From assembly GCF_014637405.1 (NCBI RefSeq), contig NZ_BMEY01000003.1:182240-246239 (forward strand): DNA of 64,000 bases, written 5' to 3'. Below the pieces are notes generated by a model that was given only the letters and a program-made list of their open reading frames with translations, did not search any database and was not told the DNA's origin. Positions 24,482 to 32,878 of the stretch are shown here, piece by piece; the stretch's first letter is position 1, and every line of letters begins with the position of its first letter. This stretch comes from Ornithinibacillus halotolerans. Its GTDB lineage: Bacteria > Bacillota > Bacilli > Bacillales > Amphibacillaceae. Both the position numbers and the translations under genes were made by a program.

Positions 24482-25558
24482 TTGAGTGTGCAAATGGTTC
24501 GGTTAGAAAATGTCATAAAAGAATTCGATGATTCGATAGTAGTAGATAATTTAAGTTTAGATATACGTGCAGGTGAATTTCTTACACTATTAGGTCCTTC
24601 GGGGTGTGGGAAAACAACAACATTACGAATGATTGCTGGATTTGAAAAGCCAACAACAGGTAAGATCCTATTAAATGGGAAACAAGTGGACGATATGGAG
24701 CCGTATAAACGGGAAGTAAATACGGTGTTTCAAAGTTATTCTCTATTTCCACATATGACAGTTTTTGATAATGTTGCGTTCGGTTTGAAAATGAAAAAAG
24801 TAGGAAAAGAAGAGATAAAAGAACGTGTAACGAAAGCACTGAAACTAGTACAACTAGAAGAGTACGGTAACCGTAAACCGAAGCAATTAAGTGGTGGTCA
24901 GCAACAACGTATCGCTATCGCGAGAGCCATTGTGAATAATCCAAAAGTGCTTCTATTAGATGAACCATTAGGTGCATTAGATTTAAAACTGCGAAAGCAA
25001 ATGCAACTGGAACTGAAACATTTGCAGCAAACGTTAAATATTACTTTTATCTATGTAACCCATGATCAGGAAGAGGCATTAACGATGTCCGACCGTATCG
25101 TGGTAATGAATAAAGGAAAAATCGAGCAAATTGGCCAGCCCGTTGAAATATATGAAAGACCACAAACACGATTTGTTGCTGACTTTATCGGCCAAACCAA
25201 TATTATTGAGGGAACGGTTAGCGAAATAAATGGTGACTTGGCAACAATGGAATTTGCAGGACAAACGATACAAATTCCAAATGCAAATCATGTTGAGTTG
25301 AACGAGGAAGTATTTATCTCTGTCCGACCTGAAAAAATGAAAGTTAGTCGTACACCTTTCGAAGGGGCTATTAATCTAAAAGGAACGTTCAAAGAGAAAA
25401 TATATGTGGGATCGGTGACGAAAATTGTCGTAACGATGCCAAATGGCAAAAACCTAACGATTAATGAATCACATGATAAAATTGAGGATTTAACAGATAC
25501 TAGTGACGAATTGTTCGTAAGTTGGAAACCAATACATTCGGTAGTTTTGAAAAAATAA
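24482..25558 (+). CDS. potA: Spermidine/putrescine ABC transporter ATPase
   Basis: 358 aa from TTG 24482, chosen because AGGAGG (24468-24473) is 8 bases upstream; a longer frame from 24353 has no RBS and runs through the repeat. Walker A GPSGCGKTT (about residue 38), signature LSGGQQQR (about 136), Walker B VLLLDEP (about 157), H-loop THDQEEA, and a C-terminal TOBE domain (about 270-355). It energises polyamine import with PotD, PotC and PotB that follow. Order is A-D-C-B rather than the more usual A-B-C-D. Confidence 0.93.
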   Translation: MSVQMVRLENVIKEFDDSIVVDNLSLDIRAGEFLTLLGPSGCGKTTTLRMIAGFEKPTTGKILLNGKQVDDMEPYKREVNTVFQSYSLFPHMTVFDNVAFGLKMKKVGKEEIKERVTKALKLVQLEEYGNRKPKQLSGGQQQRIAIARAIVNNPKVLLLDEPLGALDLKLRKQMQLELKHLQQTLNITFIYVTHDQEEALTMSDRIVVMNKGKIEQIGQPVEIYERPQTRFVADFIGQTNIIEGTVSEINGDLATMEFAGQTIQIPNANHVELNEEVFISVRPEKMKVSRTPFEGAINLKGTFKEKIYVGSVTKIVVTMPNGKNLTINESHDKIEDLTDTSDELFVSWKPIHSVVLKK

Positions 25559-25597
25559 TATATAAGAAAATTATAAATTGATTGGAGATGGGACGTA

Positions 25598-26668
25598 TTG
25601 AAAAAGTTTTTTGTTTTTGCACTAATTAGTATGTTTATTGTATTTCTAGCAGCTTGTGGGTCAGATAATAATGATGGGAATAATGCTGGTGGAGATAAGG
25701 AGCTAAGTGACGAGCTTATCGTATTTAACTGGAGTGAATATATTCCTCAAGAAGTGTTGGATGATTTTGAAGATGAATTTGGTGTAGATATTGTTTATTC
25801 TACATATAACTCAAACCATGAAATGTTAACAAAAGTGCAAAGTGGTACGGTTGCTTATGACATTGTTTTTCCATCGGATTATTATGTGAAACAAATGGTG
25901 GATAATGACTTACTTCTGGAAATTGATTTTGATAACATTCCAAACTACGAAAATATTGCAGATGCTTGGCATGATATGCCATTTGATCCGGAAAATAAAT
26001 ATTCCGTTCCATTTATGTATGGATATGACGGGATTGCCTATAACAAAGAATTTGTAAAAGAAGCGCCAACTAGCTGGGAAGATTTATGGAATCCGGAATA
26101 TGCTGGAAAAGTTCTTTTACTTGAAGAATCAAAAGAAGTTTCTAATATGCTTCAACAATTACTTGGTAATGACATGAATGATCCAACAGAGGAACAACTT
26201 GAAGAAGGATTTAAAAAATTACAAGAGTTAATTCCGAATGTATTAGCGTTTGATGGAACACCATCTGACCGTTTAGTTAGTGGAGAAGCTTGGATTGCTC
26301 ATGGTTATTCTGGAGCAGCTGCTACTGCATGGTTAGAAAATGAAAATATTGATTTCGTTCTACCTGAAGAAGGTGGAATCGTTTGGTTAGACGCCATGGT
26401 TATTCCGAAGACTGCGAAGAATAAATATACGGCAGAAGTATTTATTGACTATCTACTTCGTCCAGAAGTAAGTAAGCAGTTATCTGAGTTTATTCCTTAT
26501 GGAAATCCGAATGAAGGGGCCGTTGAGATTTTACCAGATGAAATTAAAAACAGCCCTGGCTTAAACTTCCCTGAAGAAGTGATTAAACGTGCTGAATGGA
26601 ATCTTCCACTAGATGCCGATCGCACACAATTGATGAACCGTTTATTCCAAGAATCAAAAGTAGATTAA
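25598..26668 (+). CDS. potD: Spermidine/putrescine-binding lipoprotein
   Basis: 356 aa from TTG 25598 (GGAG site 10 bases upstream). Signal peptide with lipobox FLAAC and lipidated Cys20. Mature part has the PotD/PotF pattern: NWSEYIPQEVLDDFE, DIVFPSDYYVKQM, VPFMYGYDGIAYN and a C-terminal LLRPEVSKQ. It captures polyamines outside the membrane. It lies between the ATPase and the permeases and is separated from potC by the hairpin at 26674-26723, which may allow more PotD than permease to be made. Confidence 0.93.
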   Translation: MKKFFVFALISMFIVFLAACGSDNNDGNNAGGDKELSDELIVFNWSEYIPQEVLDDFEDEFGVDIVYSTYNSNHEMLTKVQSGTVAYDIVFPSDYYVKQMVDNDLLLEIDFDNIPNYENIADAWHDMPFDPENKYSVPFMYGYDGIAYNKEFVKEAPTSWEDLWNPEYAGKVLLLEESKEVSNMLQQLLGNDMNDPTEEQLEEGFKKLQELIPNVLAFDGTPSDRLVSGEAWIAHGYSGAAATAWLENENIDFVLPEEGGIVWLDAMVIPKTAKNKYTAEVFIDYLLRPEVSKQLSEFIPYGNPNEGAVEILPDEIKNSPGLNFPEEVIKRAEWNLPLDADRTQLMNRLFQESKVD

Positions 26669-26673
26669 CTTGG

Positions 26674-26723
26674 AGGGGACAGTCCCTAATTTAACGCTTT
26701 AGCGTGGTGGGGGACTGTCCCCT
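26674..26723 (+). repeat. Paired GGGGACTGTCCCC palindromes between potD and potC
   Basis: AGGGGACAGTCCC (26674-26686) and GGGACTGTCCCCT (26711-26723) are perfect 13-base inverted repeats; between them ACGC/GCGT forms an inner stem. The hairpin starts 5 bases after the potD stop. There is no T-run. Same motif as 11470-11499. Confidence 0.88.
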
Positions 26724-26749
26724 ATACTCATGAAGGTAGGTGGAAAAAT

Positions 26750-27535
26750 GTGAGACCGAAAACGAAGAAGATTTTATTTTCTTTTTCCCTACTCGTCTTT
26801 TTATTCTTTTATATTCCAATTCTTTTTGTCATCATATTTTCTTTTAATGATTCAAAACTTGGTACGGTATGGACTGGATTCACACTAGAATGGTACGGAT
26901 CCCTATTTCAAAATAAGCAGTTAATATCTGCCACAATGAATAGTTTATACTTAGCTGTTGTAACAACAATTATCGCTACTATTTTAGGAACTTTAGCAGC
27001 ATTAGCACTTCATCGTTATACATTTATTGGGAAAAAATCAGTAGAGTTTCTATTTTACATCCCTGTAGTTATACCAGATATTGTTGTGGCGGTAGCTTTA
27101 CTTGCAATTTATGGGTTATTGAATATGTCTCTTGGACTGAATACAGCAGTTCCTGGACATGTGGCGATTACAATTTCGTATGTGATGTTAGTTGTGTTAG
27201 CGAGACTATCTTCATTTGATAGTTCACTGGAGGAAGCGGCGAAAGATTTAGGAGCAAACGAATGGCAAACGTTTTGGAAAGTAACTTTTCCTTTAATATT
27301 CCCAGGAGTACTTGCTGGAGCATTACTGGCATTTACCATTTCCTTAGATGAATTCGTTATTTCGTTCTTCACGTTAGGGCCAGGTGATAACACCTTACCT
27401 GTACTTGTTTACTCCATGGTTCGATTAGGAGTATCACCAGAAGTGAACGTACTTTCTACTATTATAATTGCGATTATGTTTATTGTAGTATTTTTCGTTG
27501 GACTAAGAATGCGTAAAGGGGGAACCGCGAAATGA
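26750..27535 (+). CDS. potC: Spermidine/putrescine ABC transporter permease
   Basis: 261 aa from GTG 26750 (AAGGTAGGTGG upstream). Six membrane spans with the EAA docking loop EEAAKDLGANEWQTFWKVTFP (about residues 163-182). Length and the SLDEFVISFF motif before the last spans identify it as PotC rather than PotB. The stop codon overlaps the next start (ATGA at 27532-27535). Confidence 0.92.
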   Translation: MRPKTKKILFSFSLLVFLFFYIPILFVIIFSFNDSKLGTVWTGFTLEWYGSLFQNKQLISATMNSLYLAVVTTIIATILGTLAALALHRYTFIGKKSVEFLFYIPVVIPDIVVAVALLAIYGLLNMSLGLNTAVPGHVAITISYVMLVVLARLSSFDSSLEEAAKDLGANEWQTFWKVTFPLIFPGVLAGALLAFTISLDEFVISFFTLGPGDNTLPVLVYSMVRLGVSPEVNVLSTIIIAIMFIVVFFVGLRMRKGGTAK

Positions 27536-28383
27536 GATCAAGTTTTAGAAAAGCATATTTGTTACTATCCCCAAGTCTATTTTGGCTAACTTTATTCTTA
27601 GTCATACCAGTGTTATTTATCGCTGTCATTAGTTTTACAACGAATGGTGATTTTGGGCGGATTATTTATGAATTTAGTACGGATGCCTATTCATCAGCAT
27701 TTAGTTCTCTATATGCAAAAGTCATTTGGCAATCCATTTGGTGGGCGTTACTAGCAACGATTGTCTGTCTTGTGATTGCGTATCCATTTGCTTATTTCAT
27801 TGCCAATGCTGGTAAGTGGAAAAACATCTTGCTATTACTTGTCATGGTGCCATTCTGGACGAATTTATTGATTCGTTTATATGCGTGGATTATCTTATTG
27901 AATAATCAAGGTGTCGTAAATAACTTTTTGATAAAACTAGGATTTATTGACGAGCCACTGGCACTCATGTATTCTCCTGGTGGTGTTATTCTAGGATTAG
28001 TGTACGGTTTCCTTCCATTTATGATCTTGCCAATTTACTCTTCCATAGAGCAGTTGGATAAAACGTATTTGGAAGCATCAGAAGATTTAGGAGCGGGACC
28101 AGTAAGGACATTCCTAAGTATTACATTACCATTAACATTCCCAGGGATTTTAGCTGGTTTCATCATAACATTCGTACCAGCAATTAGTGTGTTCGTTGTT
28201 ACGGACTTATTTACTGGTGGAAAATTATTAATGGTTGGTAATGTCATTCGAGATGCATTCTTAGTAGAAATGAATTGGCAACTTGGTGCCGCATTATCAT
28301 TATTGTTAATGATCTTGGTATTGTTATCGTTGATGATCTTTATGCGATTTACGAGTCGGAAGGACCGGAAGTTGTTGATATAG
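27532..28383 (+). CDS. potB: Spermidine/putrescine ABC transporter permease
   Basis: 283 aa, starting inside the potC stop (ATGA overlap), so translation is coupled. Six membrane spans; EAA loop EASEDLGAGPVRTFLSITLP (about residues 182-201); MVPFWTNLLIRLYAW is typical of PotB. Last gene of the operon, followed at once by a terminator. Confidence 0.92.
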   Translation: MRSSFRKAYLLLSPSLFWLTLFLVIPVLFIAVISFTTNGDFGRIIYEFSTDAYSSAFSSLYAKVIWQSIWWALLATIVCLVIAYPFAYFIANAGKWKNILLLLVMVPFWTNLLIRLYAWIILLNNQGVVNNFLIKLGFIDEPLALMYSPGGVILGLVYGFLPFMILPIYSSIEQLDKTYLEASEDLGAGPVRTFLSITLPLTFPGILAGFIITFVPAISVFVVTDLFTGGKLLMVGNVIRDAFLVEMNWQLGAALSLLLMILVLLSLMIFMRFTSRKDRKLLI

Positions 28384-28398
28384 GATTTTATGTGGTAG

Positions 28399-28427
28399 AA
28401 AAAGCGTGCTTGCGGGCATGCTTTTTT
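28399..28427 (+). terminator. Terminator of pot operon
   Basis: AAAAAGCGTGC (28399-28409) pairs with GCATGCTTTTTT (28416-28427) with a 6-nt loop; T-run of six. Confidence 0.85.
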
Positions 28428-28488
28428 CTGTTTTTAAGGGAGTTAGATTTATTTTGGCAAATTTCTACAATTATTTTATAAAAAAGGT

Positions 28489-28514
28489 TAAACATATTTT
28501 TTTCTTGCCGATAT
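28489..28514 (+). promoter_or_regulatory. SigD promoter of flagellin gene
   Basis: TAAA (28489-28492), 14-base spacer, GCCGATAT (28507-28514). It matches the B. subtilis SigD consensus TAAA-N15-GCCGATAW except for one base of spacing (TTAA one base earlier gives 15). It lies 117 bases before hag, leaving a long leader with CsrA-type hairpins. Confidence 0.85.
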
Positions 28515-28569
28515 AAGAAGTACAACATCATGATGATGTAAAAATGTTTTGGCCAAACATTTTAGCAAA

Positions 28570-28624
28570 GCGAGACATAAGGATGTGACTCGCAAGAAAA
28601 AAATACTTAATTACATGGAGGTAA
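28570..28624 (+). promoter_or_regulatory. Two CsrA-type binding hairpins in hag leader
   Basis: Site 1: GCGAG-ACAT-AAGG-ATGT-ga-CTCGC (28570-28593) exposes GGA at the loop and contains ACATAAGGATGT, 10 of 12 matches to the CsrA SELEX consensus RUACARGGAUGU. Site 2: TTAC-ATGGAG-GTAA (28611-28624) puts the Shine-Dalgarno GGAGG in a loop 7 bases before ATG 28631. Two sites, one over the SD, is the arrangement in B. subtilis hag. Confidence 0.7.
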
Positions 28625-28630
28625 TTTATT

Positions 28631-29461
28631 ATGATTATTAACCACAATATTCCAGCGTTAACAGCTCACCGTCAAATGGGAGTTAACCAAGCAAACGCAC
28701 AAAATTCAATGGAAAAACTATCAACAGGTCTTCGTATTAATAAGGCTGGGGATGATGCAGCTGGTTTAGCTATCTCTGAAAAAATGAGATCTCAAATCCG
28801 TGGCTTAGAGCAAGGTTCTCGTAATGCACAAGATGGTGTTTCCTTGATTCAGACAGTAGAAGGGGCTTTAACTGAAACTCATGCTATGTTACAACGTATG
28901 CGTGAATTAGCAGTACAAGCAAATAATGATACTAACACTGGTGGAGATGATGGAGACAAAGCAAAACTTCAATTAGAAGTTGATCGACTAAGTGAGGAAA
29001 TACAAAGAATTGCAGATACAACTAAATTTAATGGTCAAACTATTATTGATGGAAGTGGAGGTCCAGAAGGAAATGGGGAATTCACATTCCAAATAGGTGC
29101 TAATGTTGGTGATACTATAACAATTACAATGGGCGATATGACTGCAGGTACCCTTACTGTTGATAGTTTAAATATAGTAGATGATGCTGAAACTGCAATT
29201 GGTAATATTGATGATGCAATTGAAGCAGTTTCTAAGGAACGTGCTTCTTTAGGTGCTTATCAAAACCGCTTTGAACATACAATTAATAATTTAAATACAT
29301 CAGCTGAAAACCTAACAGCTGCAGAATCACGTATTCGTGACACTGATATGGCTGCTGAAATGATGGAGTTCACTAAGAACAACATCCTTAACCAAGCGGC
29401 ACAAGCTATGCTGGCTCAAGCCAACCAACAACCACAAGGAGTATTACAATTACTTCGTTAA
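28631..29461 (+). CDS. hag: Flagellin
   Basis: 276 aa filament subunit exported by the flagellar type III apparatus. N-terminal D0/D1 (MIINHNIPAL, KLSTGLRINKAGDDAAGLAISEKM) and C-terminal D1/D0 (RIRDTDMAAEMMEFTKNNIL, QPQGVLQLLR) are canonical; the variable centre is short (about residues 135-195, Gly- and Thr-rich). In B. subtilis hag lies between csrA and yvyC/flaG; here that junction (57.2 kb) lacks it and hag stands alone about 28 kb away between two transporter operons, with its own SigD promoter, leader and terminator. Confidence 0.97.
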   Translation: MIINHNIPALTAHRQMGVNQANAQNSMEKLSTGLRINKAGDDAAGLAISEKMRSQIRGLEQGSRNAQDGVSLIQTVEGALTETHAMLQRMRELAVQANNDTNTGGDDGDKAKLQLEVDRLSEEIQRIADTTKFNGQTIIDGSGGPEGNGEFTFQIGANVGDTITITMGDMTAGTLTVDSLNIVDDAETAIGNIDDAIEAVSKERASLGAYQNRFEHTINNLNTSAENLTAAESRIRDTDMAAEMMEFTKNNILNQAAQAMLAQANQQPQGVLQLLR

Positions 29462-29469
29462 TTCTACAA

Positions 29470-29503
29470 AAATCGAGAAGTCATTATGGCTTCTCGTTTT
29501 TTT
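29470..29503 (+). terminator. Terminator of hag
   Basis: CGAGAAG (29474-29480) pairs with CTTCTCG (29490-29496), 9-nt loop, then TTTTTTT. Confidence 0.92.
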
Positions 29504-29634
29504 ATTTATCCTAATGGTATATATGAACTACAATACACGTATTTAAATTAATAAATTACCCATAATTTCCCCAACCTTAATACCTAATAAACCCCATCCT
29601 CACCTTAAAAAACGTTTTCCATTTAAAGAATAGT

Positions 29635-29661
29635 TTGACAATTCTTCTAATTTCGTATAAA
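29635..29661 (+). promoter_or_regulatory. SigA promoter of TRAP-TAXI operon
   Basis: Perfect TTGACA (29635-29640), 15-base spacer, TATAAA (29656-29661). The spacer is short, but both boxes are near consensus and it is 31 bases before the GTG start at 29693. Confidence 0.55.
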
Positions 29662-29692
29662 TTATTATTATAATAAAAGGGGGGATAAGCAC

Positions 29693-30691
29693 GTGAAAAA
29701 ATTACGTAATGCAATAATGTTATTATTATTCATCGGACTGGTTGCTGCTCTAGCCGCATGTGGTGATGGGGAAAAGAACATCGCGATCGGACCACCTGCA
29801 AGTGAAACTAACTCGGTTTCCAAGTTAATTTTAGCTGCATATGGTTTAGAAGATGGAGACTACAAAGCATTCCAAGAAGGATTTGGAGATGCTGCAAATG
29901 GAGTTCAAGATGGAAATATTGATATCTCCATCGGAATTCTTGGACTACCAGCAGGAAGTATTGAAAGCTTACAAGCATCTGCAGGGGATGTAAAAATGCT
30001 TGAATTATCGGATGAGGCAATTGCCTATATGGAAGAAAATAGTGGCTATAAGCGCCATACAATTCCAAAAGAAACATATGATTTCTTAGAATCCGACATT
30101 GAGACAGTTACTGCTTATGCAATTCTAATGGCTAATACGAACACGATTAGTGAAGAATTAGGATATGAATTAGCGAAAGCAATGGTAGAAAAGTCTAGTG
30201 AAATAACACATGCACAAGGTGTTCAAATGACATTAGAAAATGCGCTTAATGGTGCTGAAGGTCTACCAATCCATCCAGGTGCAGCAAAATATTATCAAGA
30301 ACAAGGATTAGAATTTGATAATCCAATTGCAGAGTTAGATATTACGGAAGAGAAAACTGAATTGATTTTAGGAACTGGTAGCTCAGGTGGTACATATTAT
30401 CCACTTGGAGGAGAAATGGCAACCGTGTGGAAAAACAATATTGACGGTATTAACGTTACAAACACGGAAACTGGAGCTTCTCTAGAAAACCTAGCAAGTA
30501 TTCGTGACGGAAATATGGATTTAGGTATGACGGTTCATGTTCCGGCCCTTGATGCTGTTAATGGAACTGGTGAATTTGAAGGGGCAAATGTTGAAAACGT
30601 TGCCTTTATCGGACATATTTATCCAGAAGTAGTACAAATTGTGACGCGCGAATCAACAGGAATTGAAAGGTTAGATGACTTAAAGAAATAG
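29693..30691 (+). CDS. Circularly permuted TAXI-family TRAP substrate-binding lipoprotein
   Basis: 332 aa from GTG 29693 (AAAAGGGGGG upstream). Lipobox LAAC, lipidated Cys23. After the signal the protein begins with what is normally the C-terminal half of a TAXI receptor (NIAIGPPASETNS, AYGLEDGDY, GFGDAANGVQDGNIDISIG, TIPKETYDF, ENALNGAEGLPIHPGAAKYY; residues about 29-205), then a short linker (DNPIAELDITEEK), then the normal N-terminal half (LILGTGSSGGTYYPLGGEMA, TGASLENLASIRDGNMDLGM, IGHIYPEVVQIVTREST, ERLDDLKK-stop; residues about 220-332). In the family the order is the reverse, with DLKGK leading straight into the xxIAxGPPGS strand. The frame is open throughout. The downstream TRAP permease is intact, so a working receptor is expected. 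Confidence 0.85.
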   Translation: MKKLRNAIMLLLFIGLVAALAACGDGEKNIAIGPPASETNSVSKLILAAYGLEDGDYKAFQEGFGDAANGVQDGNIDISIGILGLPAGSIESLQASAGDVKMLELSDEAIAYMEENSGYKRHTIPKETYDFLESDIETVTAYAILMANTNTISEELGYELAKAMVEKSSEITHAQGVQMTLENALNGAEGLPIHPGAAKYYQEQGLEFDNPIAELDITEEKTELILGTGSSGGTYYPLGGEMATVWKNNIDGINVTNTETGASLENLASIRDGNMDLGMTVHVPALDAVNGTGEFEGANVENVAFIGHIYPEVVQIVTRESTGIERLDDLKK

Positions 30692-30723
30692 GTTATCGAT
30701 CTAAATAAAATAACTTATTAATA

Positions 30724-30761
30724 GGAAGGGATCATGGATACTCCATTCGATCCCTTTCTTC
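30724..30761 (+). other. Hairpin between TAXI receptor and TRAP permease genes
   Basis: AAGGGATC (30726-30733) pairs with GATCCCTT (30749-30756), with inner ATGG/CCAT, followed by the T-rich TTCTTCC. Likely a partial terminator (attenuator) giving more receptor than permease. Confidence 0.7.
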
Positions 30762-30790
30762 CTATACATACAGTGAAAGGAAGTGACTAT

Positions 30791-32761
30791 ATGGACGAAA
30801 AGAAAATGTCACAAGAAGAAATAGATGCCCAGAAAATACTAGAGAAGTATGATAAAGAAAGTAACTTTCGAGTTAACATTGGGAAATGGGCGTGGGTAGT
30901 TACTTTTCTTGGGGTCTCCTTAACGATCTTTCATCTTTATACCGCCTATTTCAGCGTATTACCCTCGCAGCAGCAAGGCGCAATCCATTTAGGAACAGCA
31001 CTTGGATTAATCTTTTTACTTTTTCCAGCCAAAAAAGGATTACAGAGGAAACAAAAAACAGTACCATGGTATGATGTCGTACTTGCATTTACTGCGATGT
31101 ATGTCTCGTATCATAAGATTATCTTCTTTGATGAAGTATTAAGAAGCCGAGTTGCAGGGTACAGTACATTAAATATCATTATCGCTATTATTGCTATTTT
31201 ATTATTACTAGAAGCGACTCGTCGTACAGTTGGAGTTCCGATTGTTATTGTTGCTAGTATAATGATTTTGTACGGAATCTTTGGGAACATAATTCCAACT
31301 CAAATCTTGTCGCATCCTGGTTTCTCCATTGATCGAATTGCTCCGAATCTATGGTTTCAAGAAAGTGGAGTATTCGGAACGCCGATACAGATTTCGGCGA
31401 AGTTTATCTTCCTCTTTCTCTTCTTTGGGGTTATTTTAGTTCATACAAAGATAGGACAATTCTTTAATGATCTAGCTTTTGCTTTAACAGGAAGATTTAC
31501 TGGAGGGACTGCTAAAGCTGCAGTAGCTGCTAGTGCATTACAAGGAATGGTTTCTGGAAGTTCAGTCGGAAACACCGTTGCCTCAGGTTCGTTTACAATT
31601 CCAATGATGAAAAAAGCTGGGTTTAAACCAGAATTTGCTGCGGCAACAGAGGCTTCTGCATCTACTGGTGGACAAATTATGCCACCATTAATGGGAGCTG
31701 CCGCGTTTATTATGATGGAATATTTAGGGGTAGATTATAGTGTTATTATGCTTTCTGCTCTCATTCCAGCTATTCTGTATTTCACAGGTATCTTTATCGG
31801 GACCCATTTTGAAGCAAAACGACTACGTATTTTAGGTTTACCGAAAGCAGATTTACCGAGTTTTAGAAAATTAATGTTGAAAAATTGGTATATGCTTTTA
31901 CCACTTGTTGTAATTATTGGAACAATCCTATCAGGGTTTTCTCCACAACGTGCAGCGTTGCTCGGTATCATTTCTGCATTTCTAGTAAGTATAGTTCGAA
32001 AAGATACGAGATTAAATCTTCGAGGTACAATTAATGTACTGGAGCAAGGTGCAAGAGTTGCTTTACCAGTTATTGCGGCCTGTGCGACTGCAGGTATAAT
32101 TGCAGGAGTTGTTAGTATCACTGGTCTTGGTGCAAAATTTGCATCAGGTATTATTGCGTTATCTGGTGGAATGTTACCATTTGCATTGATCTTTACGATG
32201 ATTGCTTGTCTCGTATTAGGTATGGGACTACCAACAACAGCCAATTATGTTGTAACTGCTACGATTGCAGCTCCTGTGTTAATTAATGATTTTGGAGTAG
32301 CGCCGATTGCTGCTCATATGTTTGTGTTCTATTTTGGAATTGTTGCAGATATTACACCGCCTGTATGTTTAGCGGCTTATGCTGGGGCTGGTATTGCTAG
32401 GGCAAATCCGTTTAAATCCGGGGTCATTGCAGTTAAGCTTGCCATAGCAGCATTTATTATCCCGTATATATTTGTATTTAATCCAATTTTAGTACTCGTA
32501 GATGTGACAGTAGTTACATTAACACTTGGAATTGTTACTGCATTAATTGGAATGATGGGAGTAAGTAGTGCAGTTATTGGCTATTTTATCCGCACATCCC
32601 GTGCATGGGAACGAATTGTTTTAGCAGTTGGTGGGTTGCTCATGATTGTTCCAGAACTATATTCAAGTTTAATTGGCTTTGCTTTAATGGCAATCGTTTG
32701 GTTTATTCAAAAACAACGTGAAGATGATAGTGGCAAACTTGCTATGGAAGTTTCTGCTTAA
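30791..32761 (+). CDS. TRAP transporter, fused small and large membrane subunits (TAXI type)
   Basis: 656 aa from ATG 30791 (AAAGGAAGTGAC upstream; an in-frame ATG at 30734 lies in the hairpin). The first ~150 residues hold four spans (DctQ-like), the rest about twelve (DctM-like). Family signature ASALQGMVSGSSVGNTVASG (about residues 256-275) and STGGQIMPPLMGAAAF, GMGLPTTANYV are present. Such 4TM/12TM fusions work with TAXI receptors and use ion gradients to import organic acids or amino acids such as glutamate; substrate not predictable. It pairs with the permuted receptor upstream and is followed by a strong terminator. Confidence 0.93.
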   Translation: MDEKKMSQEEIDAQKILEKYDKESNFRVNIGKWAWVVTFLGVSLTIFHLYTAYFSVLPSQQQGAIHLGTALGLIFLLFPAKKGLQRKQKTVPWYDVVLAFTAMYVSYHKIIFFDEVLRSRVAGYSTLNIIIAIIAILLLLEATRRTVGVPIVIVASIMILYGIFGNIIPTQILSHPGFSIDRIAPNLWFQESGVFGTPIQISAKFIFLFLFFGVILVHTKIGQFFNDLAFALTGRFTGGTAKAAVAASALQGMVSGSSVGNTVASGSFTIPMMKKAGFKPEFAAATEASASTGGQIMPPLMGAAAFIMMEYLGVDYSVIMLSALIPAILYFTGIFIGTHFEAKRLRILGLPKADLPSFRKLMLKNWYMLLPLVVIIGTILSGFSPQRAALLGIISAFLVSIVRKDTRLNLRGTINVLEQGARVALPVIAACATAGIIAGVVSITGLGAKFASGIIALSGGMLPFALIFTMIACLVLGMGLPTTANYVVTATIAAPVLINDFGVAPIAAHMFVFYFGIVADITPPVCLAAYAGAGIARANPFKSGVIAVKLAIAAFIIPYIFVFNPILVLVDVTVVTLTLGIVTALIGMMGVSSAVIGYFIRTSRAWERIVLAVGGLLMIVPELYSSLIGFALMAIVWFIQKQREDDSGKLAMEVSA

Positions 32762-32764
32762 GTG

Positions 32765-32818
32765 TTGAGGACTGTTCTCTGTAAAAACAAACAGAGGGTA
32801 GTCCTCAATTTGTTTTTT
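32765..32818 (+). terminator. Terminator of TRAP operon
   Basis: TTGAGGACT (32765-32773) and inner CTCTGT pair with ACAGAG and AGTCCTCAA (32800-32808), followed by TTTGTTTTTT. Confidence 0.9.
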
Positions 32819-32878
32819 CCTTCTTCTTGTTCCATATGCTATATTTAGTAGAGGACAATTTTGGAAGGGGCAACCGTT

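Noticed and set aside
28275-28481. 68-codon ORF over the end of potB
   Set aside because: Out-of-frame overlap of potB and its terminator.
31735-32244. 169-codon minus-strand ORF inside the TRAP permease gene
   Set aside because: Antisense shadow of a membrane-protein gene, no RBS.
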